Shown piece by piece: positions 6,107-11,723 of a DNA stretch of 11,723 bases (positions are counted from its first letter, which is position 1; each line of letters opens with the position of its first letter). The notes below the pieces were generated by a model. The model made no database searches, was not told where the DNA came from, and was given only the letters and a program-made list of their open reading frames with translations. The DNA lies in NCBI GenBank assembly GCA_004297645.1, contig SCUG01000559.1, positions 1 to 11,723 on the forward strand, in the 5' to 3' direction. A program made the position numbers and the translations under genes. This DNA is from Saprospiraceae bacterium. GTDB lineage: Bacteria > Bacteroidota > Bacteroidia > Chitinophagales > Saprospiraceae.

Positions 6107-9100
6107 TCACCTCACCAGCGTCACATCCCCCTTAAACAGCTCTGTGGTGCCATCTGTGAATTCGATTTCCGCAAACCAGGTAAAGACGGCGGAGTTCATT
6201 TCCTGTCCCCGGTAGGTGCCGTTCCAACCGTAGGCCGGGTTGTTCGGCTCGAAGAAGTAATACTGCCAGACCGTCTCGCCCCAGCGGCTGAAGACGAGGA
6301 AGGATTTTACTTGGGCCACGGTGTTGGGTTTGGCGAAAATCTGGAACACGTCGTTTGTGCCGTCGTTGTTCGGCGAGAAAGCATTCGGAATATAGACGTG
6401 CTTTCGCCGGTCCACGAACACCGTCACGGCATCGGCATCCTGGCAGCCGTTTTCCGCCGTAATCTCAATGGCATAGGTCGTCGTCAGCAGCGGGGCCACG
6501 GGTTGGGTCAGGCAAGTGGGGCATTCAACCGTGTCAAGACCTGACCAGGTGATAGTGGCGAGCGAATCATAGGGCAGGTTGACAATGGCCGTAAGCGTGG
6601 TGCCGTCTCCGGCATCAATGGATTGGCTGCTGCCCAGTTCCACCACCACGGGAATAGGGGCGCTGACCCAGATGATTTCAGAGGCGGTGCAGCCGTTGTC
6701 ATCCTGGGCGGTCACCTCAAAAGTGCCTGCCGTCAGCCCTGCAAAAGATGGCGACGTTTGGAACGTACCCCCATCGAGTGAGTAAGTGTAAGGCTCGGCG
6801 CCGCCCTTCGCCACCACCGTGATGACGCCGTCACTTTGACCGAAACAATCGAGGTTGTTCACCACAAAAGAGAACTGGAACGGCGGCGGCTCCGCCAGGA
6901 GCACCGTGCCGCTATCCGTGCAGCCATTGGCGTCCGTGACGGTCACGCCATAGACGCCCGCCGCCAATCCGGTGGCCGTTGCCGTTGCATTTCCATTTGA
7001 CCACAGCCAGGTATAAGGTGGCGTGCCCGCACTGCTCGTGGCGGCAGCGCTACCATCCATTTCACCGGCGCAACTGACGCCGTAACCGTTATAATCGGAC
7101 GCCGCAGACATGGTCACCTGCGGTGGGGCAAGCTGAAAAATTTCTGCCACGGCGGTAGTCCACAGACCATTGGACGACACCACGGTCACTGTGTAATTTC
7201 CCGCTGGGAGGCCGCCAATAATTTCCGGTACGCCGGTGGCAGGGAGGATTCCATTGCCCGTGGCCGGGCCTGTGAAATTGTACGCAAATGGGGCTTCGCC
7301 CAAAGTGGCAGTCAGGGTAAGTGTGCCCGTGGTTTCGTCGCAGGGTATGGTGCTTCCAGTCAGGCTCGCCTCCACGCCGCAGGCCTGTGGCGGCAGCAGG
7401 CTCGTGGCCGTGATGATGGTGCTGTCGCAGCCGTATTGGTTGCTCAAAACCACGACGGCGACGCCCGTGTCGAGCGGCTCGCAACTCGTGGCAAAGAGCA
7501 GGGTGGTGTCGCTCGGCAGCAGCTCCACTGTTTCGATGACGGTGCTGTCGCAACCCCAGACGTTGGTCAGCATTTGCATGAAAACGCCCGCACTGCCGGG
7601 GTCACAGGTGGTGGAAATGAGCAGCGTCGTATCTGTGGGCAGCAGGCTTACGGTTTCGATGACGATGCTGTCGCAACCATCGGCGGAGAGGAGGTTGGCC
7701 ACAAAAACGCCAGAGAGCAGCGGGTTGCAGGTGGCTGAACTGAGCAGCGTGGTGTCGCTCACGGCAAAGCTCACCGCTGTGACGACGGTGCTGTCGCAAC
7801 CCCAGACGTTGGTCAGTATTTGGGTAAATATTCCGGTGTTGTTGGGGTCGCAGCTCGTGTCGAAAAGCAGAGTAGTGTCGCTCGGCAGCAAGTCCACCGT
7901 TTCCACCACCACGCTGTCGCAACCCTCCGGCGTGACGTAGGTGCCGGTGAAAATCCCAGCCATGCCGGGGTCGCAGGTGGTGCCGCTGAGATACGTGGTA
8001 TCCAACGGGGCGAAAGCCGTCGTCGTGATGACGAGGCTGTCGCAGCCCCAGGCGTTGCTTAAAATATTCGTCGAAATGCCCACCTCCGCCGGGTTGCAAC
8101 TGGCCACCGAAAGGTGGGTTGTGTCGCTTGGTAAAAGGATGACTAATTCCACCACCACGCTGTCGCAGCCCTCCGGCGTGAGGTAGGTGTTGGTGAAAAT
8201 GCCAGCCCCGGCCGGAGCGCAGGTGGTGCTATTCACCCAGGTCGTATCGGTCGAAGAGAAAGTCGTGGTGAGCACCACGACGCTGTCGCAGCCGAAGCCG
8301 TTGACGAGCAATTGGTACGTCGTGCCCACATTGGCGGGGTTGCAACTGGTGTTGGTCAAAAACGTCGAGTCCACGGGGTTCACGGTGAGTGCCGTCAGCA
8401 GGATGCTGTCGCAGCCGTGGATAGTTTGGAGCGAATCGGTGTAGGTGCCACTTTGTGTTTGAAAAGCACCGCCCAAAAACAGGCTGCCGCCCTGGCATAT
8501 TTCCGCCGTGAGGTTAGTGGTGGCCTGCGGCCAAACGGTGATGGTCACGGTATCAGCAGCGGGTGCCGTACACGCCGGAATGGAAGAGCCGCTGACCGAA
8601 ACCAGGGTATATGCCGTCGTTTGCGCCGGAGATACGCCGATGGTGTGCCCGTTGAAAATGTTGTTCAGCGTGTATTGCTGGCCGCCGTCGGAATACGTCA
8701 CGTTAAATGGCGCATTGCCCGTGAGGGCAAATGAAATGGGCGCCTGTTCGCCAAGGCAAATTTCAGCATCGCTGGCGATGGCTGCTGTGGGCAATGCATT
8801 GAAGACGACGGGCTGTCCGAACGATACCGAGAGGCAGGGGTCGTTCAAATCCACGCCGCCCATGCCGTCGTCATCGCCAGCCACGGCCGAAATGTAATAC
8901 GTCACGCCGGGCATCATGGGTGGCACGAAGCCGAATTGCAGGGTAGTGCTCGTGGCGAATACGTTGCCGATGTCGTTGCCGTTGCCGCTGTGCAGCAAGA
9001 ATATCAGTGCGTCATTGCCGTCGAGAAACTCGTCGCCGTTGTGCGTGGCAAGAACGCTGTCGCCCACACAGGCCGCCAGCGGAGCGCTGCTCATGGTGCC

Positions 9101-11449
9101 TGCATCGGTGAGGCATTCGCACGAAAAGCTGCCCGACAGGACGACCGTGTCGCAGCCGTTGCCGTCGAATATTTCAAAAGCATAGCCTGCCCCGCTTGCA
9201 ATGGGGTCGCTTGTGAAAATGAAAGGCGGGCTGCCCGTCAGCGTACCTGCCGAACCCGTCACGGCATAGGTGGCTGTATCGCCGCCGGTGATTTGGAAAG
9301 TGACGGTGTAAACGGTGCTCGTCGAGTCGCACTGTGTGCCGAAGCCGGTCACTGCCGGTGTGCCCACTACTGTGATTTCGGCGGAGCCGGTGCCCGTGTT
9401 GAAACAGTCGTTGGCATCCATTACATCGAAGATGGTGTAAGTCCCGCCGGTAGTGGCGGGCAAAGTAGTTGTGCCCGGCGGCACGGTGAGCGTACCCTGC
9501 ACCACGCTGTCAATGGCGTAGGTCACTTCCAACGGCCCGGCCCCGGTGGTGGTGATGGCCAGCGGAATAGCGCCGCCACTGCCCGAACAAAGGGTGCCGC
9601 TGCCGCTGATATTTGCCGTAGGTAAAGCATTTACAACGATGATGATAGAATCGGCACTCGTGCAGCCGGCCGGTGCAGTGTAGGTGTAGGTGACCACGTG
9701 ATTGCCGGCGCCGGTTGCGGCGGGGTCTATCACCCCCGCTGCATTGACGGCGCCGCCCCATGTGCCGCCGGAGGGCGTCGCCGTGAGGGTGTCGGGGCCA
9801 TCGGACACGCAGTATGGGCCAGCCGCCGGGAGGGTCACCGCCGGGCCGGTCACTATTACCACCATGATGGAGTCGGAGGCTGAGCAGTTGTTGCCGTCAA
9901 TGTAGGTGTAGGTGACGAGGTGGCTACCGGCGCCGAGTGCGGCGGGGTCCACCTGCCCTTGGGGATTGGCTGCTCCGCCCCAGATGCCGTTGGAGGGCGT
10001 GGCTATCAGCGTTTGTGGGGTGTCGCTGTCGCAAAATGGCCCGGCGGGCGTAATGGTGACGACTGGCAGTGCCGCCACTTCGATGAAAATTTCGTCGGTG
10101 CCGGTACAGCCGTTTTGGTTGGTGGCGGTGTATGTCACCAAATAAATCCCCGGCCCTAAAGCGGTGGGGTTCACCTGCCCGGCGGCATTGGCCACGCCAC
10201 CCCAGGTTCCCCCGGCGGGCACAGACGTCAGTGTTTGGGGGCCTGCATTTTCACAAAAAGCAAAAGGAGGCGGCACGATGGCCACCACGGGCGGCGGAAA
10301 TACCACCACGTTGGTGGAGGCAGTAGCGGTGCATCCGTTGGCACCGGTCACCGTCACGGAGTAAAAGCCGGCATTGGAGAAATCCACGTTCGGGATGCTG
10401 GGATTTTGCTGGTTGGAGGTGAAGCCCACCGGCCCTGACCACGAGTACCCGGTGCCGCCGGAAGCGCTGAGTTGCAGCGTTTCACCGACGCAAACGGGGT
10501 GGTTGCTCGTGGCGGTGGCTACGGGTGGCTGCAACACCGTCACCTGCACATTGTCCACGCCGGTTTGCCCGCAGGGGTAAGTGATGGTGACCGAATAGAT
10601 GGTCGTGTTGTTTGGTGTGGCGATGGGGTTGGAAATGGTGAGGTTGCTCAGGGTGGGGTGGGGTGCCCAGAAATAACCGATGCCGGCGGGGTCGGCTTGC
10701 AACTGCACGCTCTCGCCGGGGCAAACCTGCACGTCGGGCATGGGCACCACCTGCGGGGAGCCGAAGCACACCATGTGAAGGTTGGACAGGGAGCCGGTGC
10801 CGGAGGTGAAGCCGTAATACACGTTGGAGTTGCCGCCGAAGATGTTGTTGATGATGTCGCCGGACCAGGTGATAGGGGTACCGTCAATGGTGCTGCTGAG
10901 GGTTTGCGACGAGGGCGTCCAACTCATGGTCATGCAATGGTCGTTGCAGTCTTCGATGTTCGGTAGGGTGATGGGGCCGGCGAGGTTGTTGGCGGAGCCG
11001 TGGTCCAAGCTGCCATTTTGCATGATGGCCATGTGGTCGGAGGCGGGGTCGGAGTAGCCGCCGTTTTGGTAGTCGTCCCATTCGATGGCGATGGACGGGG
11101 TGATACCCAAGTATCCCAGGCCGCCGCCGCCTGCGCCGAGGGCCGTGTTGGTTTGTGCCAAAGCGAAGACGATGCCGTCGGCACCGTTGCCGTCTTTGCA
11201 GCCGAAATTGAAGCGCATGGAAAAGAAAAACGGCACGTTCAGGTCAATGGGGGCGGAGGAGAAAATAGAGCCGGCCTGGCCTGGCTGGTCGGGGGTCAGT
11301 TGGTAGCAGCCGCCGGAAGCCGGGGTGGCACTGCCATTGGTAACGAACGATTGGGCCGCTGCACCCTGGCTGAAAAGCAGCCCTGCCATCAAGAGAAAAA
11401 GTGCAACGCGGCCATTGTGCCAAAAAGCAGAAAATTGTGTTTGTGCCAT
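6107..11449 (-). CDS. Giant T9SS-exported L-type lectin-like adhesin (type B sorting domain, SprB and GCDS repeats)
   Basis: The frame is open up to an ATG at 11680, but the ATG at 11447-11449 is preferred. It starts MAQTQ and gives a clean signal peptide (core VALFLLMAGLLF, cleavage after AAAQ, residue 33), leaving a 1780-residue protein. Residues 34-230 resemble an L-type (legume-like) lectin: GADGIVFALAQ, then EWDDYQNGGYSDPASDH, the usual metal/sugar-binding region, and a late strand DGTPITW. Two Ig-like modules (234-306, 308-384), three 74-residue units (388-609) and several further extracellular modules follow. A single ICQGG...GCDS unit (about 980-1015) leads into eight 41-residue units (1016-1343). 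A loosely SprB-like module (about 1359-1439) and two SprB repeats (about 1451-1520 and 1528-1598) follow. The end is a CPTC-containing module and the CHU_C-type domain (1684-1780; HVYIPNAFSPNNDG to KGDVTLVR), the type B T9SS signal. Sugar binding at the surface is inferred from the lectin domain; no catalytic motif is visible. Confidence 0.93.
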   Translation of the reverse strand: MAQTQFSAFWHNGRVALFLLMAGLLFSQGAAAQSFVTNGSATPASGGCYQLTPDQPGQAGSIFSSAPIDLNVPFFFSMRFNFGCKDGNGADGIVFALAQTNTALGAGGGGLGYLGITPSIAIEWDDYQNGGYSDPASDHMAIMQNGSLDHGSANNLAGPITLPNIEDCNDHCMTMSWTPSSQTLSSTIDGTPITWSGDIINNIFGGNSNVYYGFTSGTGSLSNLHMVCFGSPQVVPMPDVQVCPGESVQLQADPAGIGYFWAPHPTLSNLTISNPIATPNNTTIYSVTITYPCGQTGVDNVQVTVLQPPVATATSNHPVCVGETLQLSASGGTGYSWSGPVGFTSNQQNPSIPNVDFSNAGFYSVTVTGANGCTATASTNVVVFPPPVVAIVPPPFAFCENAGPQTLTSVPAGGTWGGVANAAGQVNPTALGPGIYLVTYTATNQNGCTGTDEIFIEVAALPVVTITPAGPFCDSDTPQTLIATPSNGIWGGAANPQGQVDPAALGAGSHLVTYTYIDGNNCSASDSIMVVIVTGPAVTLPAAGPYCVSDGPDTLTATPSGGTWGGAVNAAGVIDPAATGAGNHVVTYTYTAPAGCTSADSIIIVVNALPTANISGSGTLCSGSGGAIPLAITTTGAGPLEVTYAIDSVVQGTLTVPPGTTTLPATTGGTYTIFDVMDANDCFNTGTGSAEITVVGTPAVTGFGTQCDSTSTVYTVTFQITGGDTATYAVTGSAGTLTGSPPFIFTSDPIASGAGYAFEIFDGNGCDTVVLSGSFSCECLTDAGTMSSAPLAACVGDSVLATHNGDEFLDGNDALIFLLHSGNGNDIGNVFATSTTLQFGFVPPMMPGVTYYISAVAGDDDGMGGVDLNDPCLSVSFGQPVVFNALPTAAIASDAEICLGEQAPISFALTGNAPFNVTYSDGGQQYTLNNIFNGHTIGVSPAQTTAYTLVSVSGSSIPACTAPAADTVTITVWPQATTNLTAEICQGGSLFLGGAFQTQSGTYTDSLQTIHGCDSILLTALTVNPVDSTFLTNTSCNPANVGTTYQLLVNGFGCDSVVVLTTTFSSTDTTWVNSTTCAPAGAGIFTNTYLTPEGCDSVVVELVILLPSDTTHLSVASCNPAEVGISTNILSNAWGCDSLVITTTAFAPLDTTYLSGTTCDPGMAGIFTGTYVTPEGCDSVVVETVDLLPSDTTLLFDTSCDPNNTGIFTQILTNVWGCDSTVVTAVSFAVSDTTLLSSATCNPLLSGVFVANLLSADGCDSIVIETVSLLPTDTTLLISTTCDPGSAGVFMQMLTNVWGCDSTVIETVELLPSDTTLLFATSCEPLDTGVAVVVLSNQYGCDSTIITATSLLPPQACGVEASLTGSTIPCDETTGTLTLTATLGEAPFAYNFTGPATGNGILPATGVPEIIGGLPAGNYTVTVVSSNGLWTTAVAEIFQLAPPQVTMSAASDYNGYGVSCAGEMDGSAAATSSAGTPPYTWLWSNGNATATATGLAAGVYGVTVTDANGCTDSGTVLLAEPPPFQFSFVVNNLDCFGQSDGVITVVAKGGAEPYTYSLDGGTFQTSPSFAGLTAGTFEVTAQDDNGCTASEIIWVSAPIPVVVELGSSQSIDAGDGTTLTAIVNLPYDSLATITWSGLDTVECPTCLTQPVAPLLTTTYAIEITAENGCQDADAVTVFVDRRKHVYIPNAFSPNNDGTNDVFQIFAKPNTVAQVKSFLVFSRWGETVWQYYFFEPNNPAYGWNGTYRGQEMNSAVFTWFAEIEFTDGTTELFKGDVTLVR
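6113..6141 (-). repeat. 29-bp exact repeat (copy 2) encoding the end of the sorting domain
   Basis: Identical to 1102-1130 and in the same reading frame, at the 3' end of the lectin-like adhesin gene. The two sorting domains are both 97 residues long and share most motif residues, but elsewhere their DNA has diverged. Confidence 0.9.
6656..7099 (-). repeat. Two SprB-type repeats in the lectin adhesin
   Basis: Two adjacent modules of about 70 residues (7099-6890 and 6868-6656) follow the SprB repeat pattern: Cys-x-Gly...DG near the start, a G-x-x-PY-T segment, LDGG or SNGN, a GLxAGxxxVTxxDxNGCT core and a Pro end. Their leading cysteines are 75 residues apart. SprB repeats are known from the Flavobacterium gliding adhesin and related T9SS cargo. 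The preceding module (about 7136-7376) shares the GLPAGNYTVTV core more loosely. Confidence 0.85.
7421..8404 (-). repeat. Array of eight tandem 41-residue (123-bp) units in the lectin adhesin
   Basis: Nine GCDS motifs are spaced exactly 41 residues apart, so eight complete units fill 984 bp with no length change. The consensus is roughly VVxETVxLLPSDTTLLxxTTCDPxxAGIFxxxLTNVWGCDS. Each unit has two cysteines, 18 residues apart. It also has two Asp-Ser/Thr-hydrophobic-or-Thr sites: D-T-T (D-S-T in the first unit) and D-S-(V/I/L/T). The units alternate between two subtypes. One has LLPSDTT after GCDS and follows a unit ending PEGCDS or ADGCDS. The other has a Phe-containing segment before DTT and follows a unit ending in FGCDS or WGCDS. 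This gives a 246-bp higher-order period, which breaks at the last unit. Confidence 0.93.
9623..10288 (-). repeat. Three tandem 74-residue (222-bp) units in the lectin adhesin
   Basis: Three modules share the order Phe/Tyr-Cys, then PQTL or PDTL, WGG, a Pro near GQV/GVI, GxG or GPG, VTYT and CxxxD. The Trp of WGG and the leading Cys recur exactly 74 residues apart in all copies. The next leading Cys, in the following module, keeps the same 74-residue step although the rest of that module differs. Similar WxG...VTYTYT modules are widespread in Bacteroidota extracellular proteins. Confidence 0.88.
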
Positions 11450-11723
11450 ATCTTGGGTTTTCTGCGCACAAGGTACGGCGATTTTGGGAAGTGACGGTAT
11501 GCATCGGACGGAACCTTTTTGCCGGGCCAATAGCCTGTGTTCAATTCCCTTCCCCCCTTGCGAATAAAAAAATTTCCGCATACCTTGCGCATCGGACGTT
11601 CTCGCCTGAAGCTCCGCAATTTCAAGGTACCTTACAAGTTGGAAAATTATTCTCCCATGTGCATCCATGTTTATCACCAAATTTTGTATCCCCTCATAAA
11701 TTAATGGGAGTTTTCCAAAATTA
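11450..11723 (-). other. Leader/upstream region of the lectin adhesin gene
   Basis: The adhesin reading frame stays open here for 77 more codons up to 11680, but those residues contain no signal peptide or recognisable domain and would bury the true signal peptide at MAQTQ. The stretch is therefore read as 5' untranslated or upstream sequence. TAATTTTG (minus strand, 11716-11723) matches the Bacteroidota -7 box pattern, but any -33 element would lie outside the window. TAATTTTC (11642-11649) is a near match with no properly spaced TTTG. Confidence 0.5.

Noticed and set aside
7236..7940. Long plus-strand reading frame of 234 codons antisense to the 41-residue array, with repeated VSLGS and LSQP motifs
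   Set aside because: Its repetitiveness mirrors the 123-bp period of the real gene. It has no signal peptide or domain, and similar shadow frames occur across both repeat-rich genes.
11716..11723. Promoter -7 box TAATTTTG on the minus strand
   Set aside because: It matches the Bacteroidota pattern but lies at the window edge with its -33 partner unseen and about 270 bases from the preferred start, so it is only mentioned, not called.

Overview
The window looks like chromosomal DNA from a member of the Bacteroidota, probably a Saprospirales- or Chitinophagales-like lineage. The main evidence is two very large secreted proteins that both end in the gliding-motility-associated (CHU_C-type) C-terminal domain, the type B sorting signal of the type IX secretion system (T9SS). 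SprB-like repeats, many Ig-like and PKD-like extracellular modules, and starts without clear Shine-Dalgarno sequences agree with this. The exact taxon cannot be read from the window.

Layout. At 1-1001 on the plus strand is the 3' part of a gene for a probable outer-membrane beta-barrel protein, cut by the window edge. It converges with a 1391-residue T9SS cargo protein on the minus strand (1096-5271), and a small hairpin lies between the two stops. A 358-base stretch with no convincing gene follows. Next, still on the minus strand, is a small lipoprotein of the DUF4440/SnoaL-like (NTF2 fold) type (5630-6088). The second giant T9SS cargo protein (6107-11449, about 1780 residues with the preferred start) carries an N-terminal L-type lectin-like domain. 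It lies 18 bases upstream of the lipoprotein gene in transcription order. The last 274 bases are leader or upstream sequence.

The striking content is internal repeat structure. The 1391-residue protein contains 15 copies of a 51-residue unit in exact 153-bp register with no indel between the reference Ser codons. The lectin protein contains eight copies of a 41-residue unit in exact 123-bp register, and also three copies of a 74-residue unit in exact 222-bp register. The 51- and 41-residue units differ in length and sequence, but both are built on a GCDS motif and both carry two cysteines per unit. The Asp-Ser-(V/I/L/M/T) at each GCDS matches the O-glycosylation sequon described in Bacteroidota. 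The 41-residue units carry a second such site (mostly D-T-T). The 41-residue array also shows a two-unit (246-bp) higher-order period.

Working picture (inference): two long, rod-like, cell-surface or released adhesins exported by T9SS. One is tipped with a sugar-binding lectin module, and the stalks may be disulfide-stapled and regularly glycosylated. The small lipoprotein may be co-transcribed with the lectin protein, but nothing in the sequence links its function to the adhesins.
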